64,000 bases of DNA from NCBI GenBank assembly GCA_023393165.1, contig JAEWMJ010000018.1, positions 140,454 through 204,453 of the forward strand. Direction: 5' to 3'. The number at the start of each line of letters is the position of its first letter. Within the stretch, counting starts at the first letter, position 1. A program made the translations under genes and the position numbers. Below the pieces are notes generated by a model. The model saw nothing but the letters and a program-made list of their open reading frames with translations, did not search any database and was not told the origin of the DNA. Below are positions 41,679 to 50,361 of the stretch, one piece after another. This DNA comes from Bacillota bacterium (GTDB taxonomy: Bacteria > Bacillota > Clostridia > Christensenellales > Christensenellaceae).

Positions 41679-42119
41679 ATGAGCAGCAGTTTAGTTAATT
41701 GGTTTATTAAGTTTAAAAAAGACATTATACAGTTTTTTCAGTTCCAGTTTGTATCTGTTATCGCATACTGGGCGGATTACGGCGTGTTTCTTTTAAACAA
41801 CAACGTTATGTTTGCATCCCTCGAAGGCAGTCCTTTAAAATACACCTATTCCAAAATGATTTCCTATATCGTCGGACTCATGACCAGCTATCTGATCAAC
41901 AAGCGGTGGACGTTCGGCGTAAAACGGAAGATATTTTCCATGTACCTTTTGATGTTTATTGTGGTAAACGCGCTTGCGCTTACCGCCAATCTGACGGGCA
42001 TGTACATTTTAACGGAATATTATAATTTTAATTCCAATATTTCTCAGATATTAGCAACTGTGTTTTCTTTCAGTATCAATTACTGTGGCAACAAGCTATG
42101 GGTTTTTGAAAAAAAATAA
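41679..42119 (+). CDS. GtrA-like membrane protein
   Basis: A 146-residue protein with four hydrophobic helices and the GtrA-family features FQFVSVIAYWADYGVFLLNN near the N-terminus and SYLINKRWTFGV, ILATVFSFSINYCGNKLWVF at the end. GtrA proteins are thought to flip polyprenyl-phosphate-linked sugars across the membrane, which would supply donors to the two GT-C enzymes upstream. GAGGTTG precedes the ATG. Function inferred from family and context. Confidence 0.85.
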   Translation: MSSSLVNWFIKFKKDIIQFFQFQFVSVIAYWADYGVFLLNNNVMFASLEGSPLKYTYSKMISYIVGLMTSYLINKRWTFGVKRKIFSMYLLMFIVVNALALTANLTGMYILTEYYNFNSNISQILATVFSFSINYCGNKLWVFEKK

Positions 42120-42135
42120 TGCGAGGGACTTAAAC

Positions 42136-43680
42136 ATGTTAGCGAAGGTATTGAGTTTTGCCTTAAACGGCTTAACCGGATATCCCGTGCTTGTGGAGGT
42201 GGACGTTTACAACGGTATGCCTTCCTACGAAACGGTAGGACTTCCGGATGCGGCTGTAAAGGAATCAAAGGAGAGGGTGCGCTCCGCGGTGCACAATTCG
42301 GGCTTTGAATACCCTGCAAAACGCATTACCGTGAATCTGGCTCCGGCAGACCTGCGCAAGGAAGGTCCGCTTTACGACCTGCCCATCGCTGTGGGGCTGC
42401 TTGCGGCTTCAGGACAGGCGGATACGGAATACTTAAAGGATATAGTCCTGTTTGGCGAACTTTCGCTGAACGGGGACGTAAGGCCGGTTTCCGGGGTGCT
42501 GCCCATGGTGATAGACGCATATGAAAAGGGATTCCGCACGGTTGCCCTTCCGTATGAAAACGCCAGGGAAGCTTGCTATGTTTCGGACATGAAGATACTG
42601 CCCGTGCGCAGCCTTTCGGAAATCACGGCCATACTCAACAAAAAAATAGAACTTGTTTATTATGCCGGGCAAACGATGCGTTCGGACCCCGGCACCCCAA
42701 AATATGAGGTGGATTTTGCAGATATAAAAGGACAGCAGCACGCAAAACGGGCGGTTGAGATCGCCGCGGCCGGCGGGCACAATGTCCTTTTGATAGGAAG
42801 CCCGGGCACGGGCAAATCCATGCTTGCCAAAGCCATACCGGGGATCCTGCCGGACATGACGTTTGAAGAAGCACTGGAGGTTACAAAAATTCATTCGGTT
42901 GCGGGCGAACTGAAAAACTCGGACGAGGGCATTATATTTAAACGGCCGTTCCGCAGTCCGCACCATTCCAGTACTTCGGTGGCGCTGATGGGCGGTGGAA
43001 CAAAAATTGTGCCGGGTGAAATCAGCCTTGCGCACAACGGGGTCCTGTTTCTGGACGAATTGCCCGAGTTTGCGCGCGACGCGAGGGAAGCGCTGCGCCA
43101 GCCTATGGAGGACGGAGTGGTATGCATATCCCGCGCCAATTCCAAAGTTACGTATCCTTCTAATTTTATGCTGATTGCATCCATGAATCCCTGCCCTTGC
43201 GGATATTTCGGCTCGGGCGATCATAAATGTAAATGTTCTCCTATGCAGATTTCAGGTTATATCAATAAAATCAGCGGGCCTTTTCTGGACAGAATGGATC
43301 TGAACGTTGAAATGAGCAATATCAAGTTTGCGGAATTAACTGACAAGACCCCGTCCGAAAGTTCGGAAAACGTCAAAAAACGCGTGAATGCCGCGCGCGC
43401 AGTGCAGCTAGAACGGTACCGTGAACTTCCCATTCACTGCAATGCGCAGCTGAACGCGACCACGCTGAAAAAATATGTTAAAATTTCGCGGGAAGCGCAG
43501 GACTTCCTGCATGAAGTATTTGAAAAACTGAAGCTTTCACCCCGGTCCTATGTCCGGATCCTGATGGTTTCCCGTACAATCGCCGATATGGCGGGAAGCA
43601 GCGGCGTCGGTTTGGAACATATAGCCGAAGCAGTCCGCTACCGGACGCTGGACCGGAAATACTGGGGTGAACGCGTATGA
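42136..43680 (+). CDS. comM: ComM/YifB family AAA+ ATPase
   Basis: A Mg-chelatase-like AAA+ protein; the Vibrio homologue ComM is a helicase that promotes branch migration in natural transformation. The 514-residue product has the N-terminal Lon-like/ChlI domain (VDVYNGMPSYETVGLPDAAV), Walker A GSPGTGKSMLAKAIPG (about 221), Walker B GVLFLDELPEF, and MNPCPCGYFG with conserved Cys, plus a C-terminal Mg_chelatase_C domain. ATG 42136 is preceded by GAGGG; the frame from 42085 runs inside gtrA. It overlaps dprA by four bases. Confidence 0.95.
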   Translation: MLAKVLSFALNGLTGYPVLVEVDVYNGMPSYETVGLPDAAVKESKERVRSAVHNSGFEYPAKRITVNLAPADLRKEGPLYDLPIAVGLLAASGQADTEYLKDIVLFGELSLNGDVRPVSGVLPMVIDAYEKGFRTVALPYENAREACYVSDMKILPVRSLSEITAILNKKIELVYYAGQTMRSDPGTPKYEVDFADIKGQQHAKRAVEIAAAGGHNVLLIGSPGTGKSMLAKAIPGILPDMTFEEALEVTKIHSVAGELKNSDEGIIFKRPFRSPHHSSTSVALMGGGTKIVPGEISLAHNGVLFLDELPEFARDAREALRQPMEDGVVCISRANSKVTYPSNFMLIASMNPCPCGYFGSGDHKCKCSPMQISGYINKISGPFLDRMDLNVEMSNIKFAELTDKTPSESSENVKKRVNAARAVQLERYRELPIHCNAQLNATTLKKYVKISREAQDFLHEVFEKLKLSPRSYVRILMVSRTIADMAGSSGVGLEHIAEAVRYRTLDRKYWGERV

Positions 43681-44780
43681 CTGAATTGTCCCATGAAGAA
43701 ATATACTGGGTTTGGCTGTCCAGTATCGACGGCGTATTTCCAAAATGGTTTTATATGCTGCAGGGCGCTTTTTTGGAACCCAGGAATGTTTGGGACTGCC
43801 CCGGAGATATTCTTAAGCGCCTGCCGAATTTTCCACAAAATATTGCGGAAAATATTAAAATGGCAAGAACTGACCAATATCTGGAGGGACTGTTAGCAAA
43901 CATCCGCGCAAAAGGAATCGCTGTACTGGCCGCCGCTTCCCAAAAATATCCATATACGCTGTGCGCACTTCCGGACCCGCCGCCAGTATTATATATAAAG
44001 GGCGCATTGCCGGAGTTATGGGAAAGGAGCGTTTCTGTGGTCGGCACCAGAAATCCGACCAGGAACGGAAAAATTTCGGCACGGAATATGGCTTATTCCA
44101 TTGCATTGCAGGATGTGGCGGTGGTTTCCGGAATGGCCCGGGGAATCGATACCGCCGCGCATACGGGCGCGCTGGAGGCAGGCGGAAGAACGGTGGCGGT
44201 GCTGGGCAGCGGCGTGGATGTTGTATACCCAAAAGAAAACAGGGAATTGTATGACAGGATCGTGGAGAGCGGCGCGGTAATTTCGGAATTCAGGCCGGGG
44301 ACGCCGCCCCTCTCGGGTAATTTTCCAAGGAGGAACAGGATCATAGCAGCTCTTTCCGCAGCCACCATTGTCTCGGAGGGCGGGGAAAAGTCAGGAGCGC
44401 GTATAACCGCCGACATCGCTTTATCACTAGGCAGGCAGGTGTTTGCGATCCCCTGCGATATCGGATCGGATGTAGCCGCGCTGCCCATAGCCCTTTTAAA
44501 ATCCGGAGCGGCGCTGATATCCGAAAGCCGCGATCTTATGGACTCAATGGGATGGAAAATAAGGGATGCATCCGGTCCAAAAAAGGAACGCGGCAAAAAC
44601 ATGCTTGATTTTTTGCATGAACAAATATATAATTCACTGCTAAAGGGCGAGTTGACCGCAGAACAGCTTGCGGGCGTGATAAATGTGCCGATCAGCGAGC
44701 TCAATACTGCGCTCACCATGATGGAGTTTTCCGGCGTGGTTGTATGTTTACCGGGAAATTATTTCAGTATTAAAATTTGA
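43677..44780 (+). CDS. dprA: DNA processing protein DprA
   Basis: DprA loads RecA on incoming single-stranded DNA in transformation. The 367-residue protein has a short N-terminal helical domain, the Rossmann-like core SVVGTRNPTRNGKISARNMA, VVSGMARGIDTAAHTGAL, VLGSGVDVVYPKENREL, FPRRNRIIAALS and SEGGEKSGARITADIAL (the usual GARSGSL stretch is altered), and a C-terminal winged helix. ATGA overlap with comM implies coupling. comM and dprA are widely conserved and do not by themselves prove competence. Confidence 0.95.
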   Translation: MTELSHEEIYWVWLSSIDGVFPKWFYMLQGAFLEPRNVWDCPGDILKRLPNFPQNIAENIKMARTDQYLEGLLANIRAKGIAVLAAASQKYPYTLCALPDPPPVLYIKGALPELWERSVSVVGTRNPTRNGKISARNMAYSIALQDVAVVSGMARGIDTAAHTGALEAGGRTVAVLGSGVDVVYPKENRELYDRIVESGAVISEFRPGTPPLSGNFPRRNRIIAALSAATIVSEGGEKSGARITADIALSLGRQVFAIPCDIGSDVAALPIALLKSGAALISESRDLMDSMGWKIRDASGPKKERGKNMLDFLHEQIYNSLLKGELTAEQLAGVINVPISELNTALTMMEFSGVVVCLPGNYFSIKI

Positions 44781-44845
44781 CACAAGCGCCGGCGGAACGA
44801 TCCGTTGGCATCTTGTTTGAACAGTATATTTTTGGAGGATTGTGA

Positions 44846-47074
44846 ATGGCTACTGCGAAAAAAGAAAAGCCAACAGAGGAAAACGCTGCAAAAAAAATGA
44901 CGGCAAAGAAAAAAACGGGTACGGGAACAAAAACTTCCGCAGCAAAAGCGGCCGCTAAAAAAACTTCGGCCAAAAGCGCCAGAAAAACAGGAGAAATACA
45001 TAATCTTGTAATTGTGGAATCTCCTGCAAAGGCTAAAACGATCGAAAAGTTTTTGGGGGGCAGCTATACCGTCCGCGCATCCAACGGGCATCTTTGCGAT
45101 CTTCCAAAAAGCAAAATGGGCGTTGATATCGAAAATAATTTTGAACCGAGCTATACAACAATCCGCGGAAAGGCAAAGTTAATCCGCGACCTGAAAACCG
45201 ACGCGCATGGTGCAAAAAACACGTTCCTCGCAACCGACCCTGACCGCGAGGGGGAAGCCATATCCTGGCATATAGCCAACCTTTTGAATATCGGGCTCGA
45301 TAAAAAATGCAGGATAGAATTTAATGAAATCACAAAAGACGCGGTGACTGCCGCTATCAAAAACCCGAGAGAAATAGACGTTGCAAGGGTGGACGCGCAG
45401 CAGGCCAGGCGTATTCTGGACCGTCTGGTAGGTTATAAATTAAGCCCGCTTCTTTGGAAAAAGGTAAAAAAAGGCCTTTCCGCGGGACGTGTGCAGTCGG
45501 TCGCCGTAAAAATCATATGCGACCGTGAAAACGAGATCAGGGAATTTAATCCGCAGGAATTCTGGACGATTATTGCTGATCTTATTTATGACGAAAAAGG
45601 AAAACAGAAAGAGATTGAGGCAAAATATTACGGACGTGACGGTAAAAAAGACACGCTGAATAACGAAGAGGAAGCCATGCAGGTGTTGGAACGCGTACGG
45701 GACCATGATTTTGTTGTGGACGCCGTAAACCGTTCCACTAAATCGAAAAAAGCGCTGCCGCCTTTTACTACCAGTACGCTGCAGCAGGACGCTTCGAGGA
45801 AGCTTAATTTTACGGCAAAAAAAACAATGATGCTCGCCCAGATGCTGTATGAAGGCGTCCAAGGCATGGGCGGCCTTATTACCTATATGAGAACGGATTC
45901 CATGCGCATTTCCGCCGAGGCGCAGGCCGCGGCTGCGGAATATATCACAAATACTTACGGCAATGATTATGTGCCGGAGAAACCAAATACGTACGCCACC
46001 AAATTCAAGTCTCAGGACGCTCATGAAGCGATTCGTCCGACCTATATCACAAACGATCCGAAGAAAATGAAGAGTATTTTAACGCAGGATCAATACCGTC
46101 TTTATAAACTTATTTACGACCGGTTTCTGGCGAGTCAGATGCTGCCTGCAAAGATCGAAACGCTTTCCTATAATATTGTTTCAAACGGCTGCCTGTTTAA
46201 AGCCTCGGGATCCCGCATACTCTTTAAAGGCCATCTGATCGCATACGATTCCATCCTGGAGGATGAGAGCACGCCTATGCTTCCTGAGATGAGTGAAGGA
46301 GAAAAATTGCAGTTGAAGGAAATCCTTCCGAAGCAGAATTTCACACAGCCGCCTGCACGCTACAACGAAGCTTCGCTCATCAAATACCTGGAAGAAAAGG
46401 GAATTGGACGTCCCAGCACTTATGCGCCAATTATATCCACAATCCAGGAAAGGGGCTATGTACGGAAGGAAAACAAGGCGTTTCTTCCGACCGAACTTGG
46501 AGAAATCGTAACCCGGCTGATGGTTCAGAATTTTCCGGATATCGTGGATATTGAGTTTACTGCCGGCATGGAAAACAAGCTTGACAACATCGAGAAAAAC
46601 GGCGTGGAATGGAAACGCGTGATAGGGGATTTTTATTTCCCGTTTGAAAAGGAATTGAGCGTAGCGGAAGAAAAAATCGAGAAGATCGTGATTCCGCCGA
46701 AAATTTCCGACGTTATCTGCGATAAATGCGGGGCTGTCATGGTATTCAAGGAAGGACGATATGGCGAATTCTTGGCATGTCCCAATTTCCCGGATTGCAG
46801 GAATACAAAACCTGTGATTAAGAAAGCGGACGCCAAATGCCCAAAATGCGGCGGCGATATCGTAATTAAAAAGTCAAAGTCCAAAAAAGAATTTTTCGGA
46901 TGTTCTAACTATCCGCAGTGCGATTTCGTATCCTGGGGCCTGCCGCTTGAAGAGAAATGCGAGAAATGCGGCAGCTATATGATTGAATCAAAACTCCGGA
47001 ACGGCAGAAAATATAAGAAGTGTTCCAATGAGAATTGTGAAACCAACAAAAAGAACAGCAAAGAGAAAGAATGA
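44846..47074 (+). CDS. topA: DNA topoisomerase I with lysine-rich N-terminal tail
   Basis: Type IA topoisomerase relaxing negative supercoils. The first ~50 residues are almost only K, A, T, S, G and E, like a histone H1 tail. The TOPRIM domain starts LVIVESPAKAKTIEKFLGG (about 53); TDPDREGEAISWH (about 130) binds metal; ITYMRTDSMRIS holds the active-site Tyr (about 348). Three four-Cys zinc ribbons close the protein (from about 625: CDKCG...CPNFPDC; CPKCG...CSNYPQC; CEKCG...CSNENC). Total 742 residues. GGAGG precedes the ATG. It overlaps trmFO by four bases. Confidence 0.97.
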   Translation: MATAKKEKPTEENAAKKMTAKKKTGTGTKTSAAKAAAKKTSAKSARKTGEIHNLVIVESPAKAKTIEKFLGGSYTVRASNGHLCDLPKSKMGVDIENNFEPSYTTIRGKAKLIRDLKTDAHGAKNTFLATDPDREGEAISWHIANLLNIGLDKKCRIEFNEITKDAVTAAIKNPREIDVARVDAQQARRILDRLVGYKLSPLLWKKVKKGLSAGRVQSVAVKIICDRENEIREFNPQEFWTIIADLIYDEKGKQKEIEAKYYGRDGKKDTLNNEEEAMQVLERVRDHDFVVDAVNRSTKSKKALPPFTTSTLQQDASRKLNFTAKKTMMLAQMLYEGVQGMGGLITYMRTDSMRISAEAQAAAAEYITNTYGNDYVPEKPNTYATKFKSQDAHEAIRPTYITNDPKKMKSILTQDQYRLYKLIYDRFLASQMLPAKIETLSYNIVSNGCLFKASGSRILFKGHLIAYDSILEDESTPMLPEMSEGEKLQLKEILPKQNFTQPPARYNEASLIKYLEEKGIGRPSTYAPIISTIQERGYVRKENKAFLPTELGEIVTRLMVQNFPDIVDIEFTAGMENKLDNIEKNGVEWKRVIGDFYFPFEKELSVAEEKIEKIVIPPKISDVICDKCGAVMVFKEGRYGEFLACPNFPDCRNTKPVIKKADAKCPKCGGDIVIKKSKSKKEFFGCSNYPQCDFVSWGLPLEEKCEKCGSYMIESKLRNGRKYKKCSNENCETNKKNSKEKE

Positions 47075-48408
47075 ATAAAATACACGTAATCGGTGCGGGC
47101 CTTGCAGGCTGCGAGGCCGCCTGGCAGATAAGCAAACTTGGAATTGACGTTGTTTTGCATGAGATGAAACCGGAAAAGAAATCTCCCGCCCATACGGCCG
47201 ACGGTTTTGCGGAACTGGTATGCTCCAATTCCTTAAGGTCGGACCGCCTTTCGAACGCGGCGGGCCTTTTAAAAGAAGAGATGCGCCTCCTGGATTCTCT
47301 TATCATGCATGCGGCGGACGCCACATCCGTACCCGCAGGGGGCGCTCTTGCAGTCAATCGGACGGATTTTTCAAATTATATTACAAATGAAATAAAAAAC
47401 AATCCTTATATCACTGTTGCAAACAAAGAGATCGCAGACATTTCCGCATTCGGGGATGAAATAGTTATTATTGCCACAGGACCTCTTACCTCCGACGCAT
47501 TGCTGAAATCTCTTTCTGAGATCACAGGCGTCCATTATCTGAATTTTTTTGATGCGGCCGCACCCATTGTCTCGGCGGAAAGTATCGACATGTCAAAGTC
47601 GTTTTGGGCTTCACGGTACGACCGGGGAAGCGACTATCTCAACTGTCCGATGACAGAAGAGGAATACGGCGCATTCTATAGGGAACTTACTGAAGCCGAA
47701 TGCGCGCCTTTAAGGGATTTTGAAAACAATGTGTTTGAAGGCTGCATGCCCATCGAGGTAATGGCCAAAAGAGGATACCAGACAATGCGTTTCGGGCCTT
47801 TAAAGCCAAAGGGAGTTGTGCATCCGGGCACCGGACGCGAACCCTACGCCGTGGTGCAGCTCCGGCGGGAAGACGAACGCGGAACAATGTACAATATGGT
47901 TGGATTTCAGACGCATTTAAAATGGGGCGAGCAAAAACGTGTATTTTCCATGATTCCAGGGCTTGAAAATGCGGAGTTCCTGCGGTACGGCGTAATGCAT
48001 AAGAATACTTTTATCGATTCGCCGCGGCTTTTGAATGAAAAATACCGAATGAGGGATAAAGAAAATATGTATTTTGCAGGACAGATCACCGGAGTGGAAG
48101 GATATATCGAATCGGCTTCTTCCGGTCTTTTGGCGGGGATTTTTGCCGCTGCGGGCGCTTTGGGAGTTTCGGCTCCCGTGTTTTCGGACGCAACCGCTAT
48201 AGGCGCTCTTGCCGCTTATATTTCAAATCAGTCGGTTGTAAATTTTCAACCGATGAATATAAATTATGGTATAATGAAACCATGCGATCAAAAAATAAGC
48301 AATAAGGAGAAAAAGAATCTTTACCTATCGGAAAGATCTTTGGAGGAAATAAAATGTTTAAGGGAACAACAATCGTTGCTGTCAAGAAAGACGGCAAATG
48401 TGCGATAG
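47071..48408 (+). CDS. trmFO: Methylenetetrahydrofolate-tRNA-(uracil-5-)-methyltransferase TrmFO
   Basis: TrmFO makes ribothymidine at U54 of tRNA using methylene-THF and FADH2. The 445-residue protein begins with the FAD-binding VIGAGLAGCEAAWQ, followed by ELVCSNSLRSDRLSNAAGLL and later FAGQITGVEGYIESASSG. The ATGA overlap with topA is the usual arrangement. The 3' end overlaps hslV by 55 bases: the last 18 residues (from about CLREQQS) are read from hslV DNA and may be a run-on past the family C-terminus. Confidence 0.96.
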   Translation: MNKIHVIGAGLAGCEAAWQISKLGIDVVLHEMKPEKKSPAHTADGFAELVCSNSLRSDRLSNAAGLLKEEMRLLDSLIMHAADATSVPAGGALAVNRTDFSNYITNEIKNNPYITVANKEIADISAFGDEIVIIATGPLTSDALLKSLSEITGVHYLNFFDAAAPIVSAESIDMSKSFWASRYDRGSDYLNCPMTEEEYGAFYRELTEAECAPLRDFENNVFEGCMPIEVMAKRGYQTMRFGPLKPKGVVHPGTGREPYAVVQLRREDERGTMYNMVGFQTHLKWGEQKRVFSMIPGLENAEFLRYGVMHKNTFIDSPRLLNEKYRMRDKENMYFAGQITGVEGYIESASSGLLAGIFAAAGALGVSAPVFSDATAIGALAAYISNQSVVNFQPMNINYGIMKPCDQKISNKEKKNLYLSERSLEEIKCLREQQSLLSRKTANVR

Positions 48409-48884
48409 CAGGGGACGGACAGGTAACGATGAGCGAAAGCATCATAATGAAAGCGAGCGCAAAAAAAGTGCGGCGTCTTTACCATGACAAGGTGGTAGTG
48501 GGCTTTGCCGGATCGGTTGCGGATGCTTTTACGCTTTCGGAAAAATTTGAAGCCAAACTGGAGGAATACGGCGGCAGCTTGCAGCGCGCGGCAGTTGAAC
48601 TTGCACAAGACTGGCGCAGCGACAAGATCATGCGGAAACTGGAAGCAATGCTGATAGCGGTAGACAGCGATTATATGCTTGTGATTGCCGGAACCGGAGA
48701 AGTAATCGAACCGGACGACGGGATCACGGCTATCGGTTCGGGCGGGTCTTTTGCATTGGCCGCAGCACGCGCCCTGGCGCGCAACACCAGCCTTTCAGCA
48801 AAGGAAATTGCTCAGAAATCGCTTGAAATCGCAAGTGAAATATGCGTATATACAAACGGGAACATCATTGTGGAGGAGGTTTGA
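48354..48884 (+). CDS. hslV: ATP-dependent protease subunit HslV
   Basis: HslV is the proteasome-like peptidase of the HslVU complex. The 176-residue product starts MFKGTTIVAVKKDGKCAIAG; removal of four residues would expose Thr as the catalytic N-terminus. GDGQVTMSESIIMKASAKKV and FAGSVADAFTLSEKFE are family motifs. GGAGG lies 7 bases before the ATG, inside trmFO. hslU follows 2 bases after the stop. B. subtilis has codV-clpQ-clpY-codY here; neither a xerC/codV nor a codY gene is present. Confidence 0.96.
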   Translation: MFKGTTIVAVKKDGKCAIAGDGQVTMSESIIMKASAKKVRRLYHDKVVVGFAGSVADAFTLSEKFEAKLEEYGGSLQRAAVELAQDWRSDKIMRKLEAMLIAVDSDYMLVIAGTGEVIEPDDGITAIGSGGSFALAAARALARNTSLSAKEIAQKSLEIASEICVYTNGNIIVEEV

Positions 48885-48886
48885 TC

Positions 48887-50266
48887 ATGCGGTATTTAAC
48901 GCCAAAGGAAATCGTTGAACAGCTTGATAAATACATCATCGGACAGGATAAGGCGAAACGTGCGGTGGCAATCGCTCTTCGGAACCGCTACCGCAGGAGC
49001 ATGCTTTCAACAGAGATGCAGGAGGAAATCACGCCTAAAAACATCATTATGGTCGGACCTACGGGCGTCGGCAAAACCGAGATTGCACGGCGCCTCTCCA
49101 AGCTGATGGACGCGCCTTTCGTAAAGGTGGAAGCTACAAAGTTTACGGAGGTCGGATATGTCGGCAGGGATGTGGAATCCATGGTGCGCGACCTTGTGGA
49201 GGCATCCATACGCATGGTAAAGGCGTCCAGATATGAAACGGTTAAAAAACGCGCAGCCGCTGCGGCCGAACAGAGGCTGGCAGACCTTCTGCTTCCTCAT
49301 CAGAAAAAAGAAATGCAGCAGAATCCATTGAATCTGCTGTTTGGGGCTCCGCAGCAGAATGAGCCGGAAGAGAGCGAGGAGGAAAAAACCAAAAAACTGT
49401 CCCGGCGCGAACAGACCGTACAGCTTTTGGCGGATAAAAAACTGGAGAACAGCATTGTTGAAGTGGAAGTGCAGGAAAACAACATGCTTGGAATGGAGAT
49501 TGCCGGCCTGGGTACGGACGTCAACCTGGGCGACATGTTTTCAGGCCTTTTGCCTAAAAAGACAAAGAAGAGAAAGATGTCTGTAGCCGAAGCACGCAAA
49601 ATCCTGGAGCAGGAAGAAGCAGACAAACTGATCGATATGGACGAAGTGGTCTCCACGGCGATCGAACGTGCGGAACAGCACGGAATCATCTTTCTGGATG
49701 AGATCGATAAGATCGCCGGCAAAACGATGGGCCAGGGTCCGGATATCTCACGGGAAGGCGTGCAGCGCGACATATTGCCCATAGTGGAGGGGACGACCGT
49801 TGTGACAAAGTACGGCCCGGTAAAAACGGATTATATGCTGTTTATTGCCGCGGGCGCATTTCATGTATCCAAAATATCCGATCTTATTCCCGAGCTTCAG
49901 GGCCGTTTCCCGATCAAGGTGGAATTGGAAAGCCTTACGAGGGAAGACTTTAAGAAAATACTATGCCAGCCGGAAAACGCCATCACCAAGCAATACCAGG
50001 CGCTGCTTTCGGTTGACGGCGTAAACCTCATATTCCGCGACGACGCCTTAGAGAGGATTGCGGACATGGCGCATATTATGAACGAAACGAACGAGAATAT
50101 TGGCGCCCGGCGTCTGCACACAATTATGGAAAATCTTCTGAACGATATTTCCTTCCATGCGGGAGAGATAGACCCCGCTGTTGAGGTTGTGGTGGACGCG
50201 CGGTATGTGGATGAACACTTGAAACAGAATGAAAAGTTCACAAACCTGAGCAAATTCATACTGTAA
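48887..50266 (+). CDS. hslU: HslU (ClpY) unfoldase ATPase
   Basis: HslU is the AAA+ ring that unfolds substrates for HslV. The 459-residue protein has YLTPKEIVEQLDKYIIGQDK, Walker A GPTGVGKTEIARRL (about 57-70), the I-domain (about 110-245, acidic and variable), Walker B GIIFLDEIDKIA, the EGVQRDILPIVEG stretch and the C-terminal KFIL tail that docks into HslV. GGAGGAGG precedes ATG 48887; an in-frame ATG at 48842 lies inside hslV and is unlikely. Confidence 0.97.
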   Translation: MRYLTPKEIVEQLDKYIIGQDKAKRAVAIALRNRYRRSMLSTEMQEEITPKNIIMVGPTGVGKTEIARRLSKLMDAPFVKVEATKFTEVGYVGRDVESMVRDLVEASIRMVKASRYETVKKRAAAAAEQRLADLLLPHQKKEMQQNPLNLLFGAPQQNEPEESEEEKTKKLSRREQTVQLLADKKLENSIVEVEVQENNMLGMEIAGLGTDVNLGDMFSGLLPKKTKKRKMSVAEARKILEQEEADKLIDMDEVVSTAIERAEQHGIIFLDEIDKIAGKTMGQGPDISREGVQRDILPIVEGTTVVTKYGPVKTDYMLFIAAGAFHVSKISDLIPELQGRFPIKVELESLTREDFKKILCQPENAITKQYQALLSVDGVNLIFRDDALERIADMAHIMNETNENIGARRLHTIMENLLNDISFHAGEIDPAVEVVVDARYVDEHLKQNEKFTNLSKFIL

Positions 50267-50278
50267 TTCATAAAAAGG

Positions 50279-50310
50279 AACCAAAGCCGCATCTTGCAGC
50301 GGCTTTGGTT
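50279..50310 (+). terminator. Hairpin terminator after hslU
   Basis: AACCAAAGCCGC (50279-50290) and GCGGCTTTGGTT (50299-50310) form a 12-bp stem with an 8-base loop, then TGTCG. A strong stem with a short T run; it probably closes the comM-hslU operon. Confidence 0.7.
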
Positions 50311-50361
50311 TGTCGTAAGTAAAACAATAATATTAAATTATTTGAGAGGGATTGAATTTTT

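Noticed and set aside
42085..42135. Longer comM start inside gtrA
   Set aside because: Adds residues unlike the family, while ATG 42136 has GAGGG upstream and the expected MLAKVLSFALNGL start.
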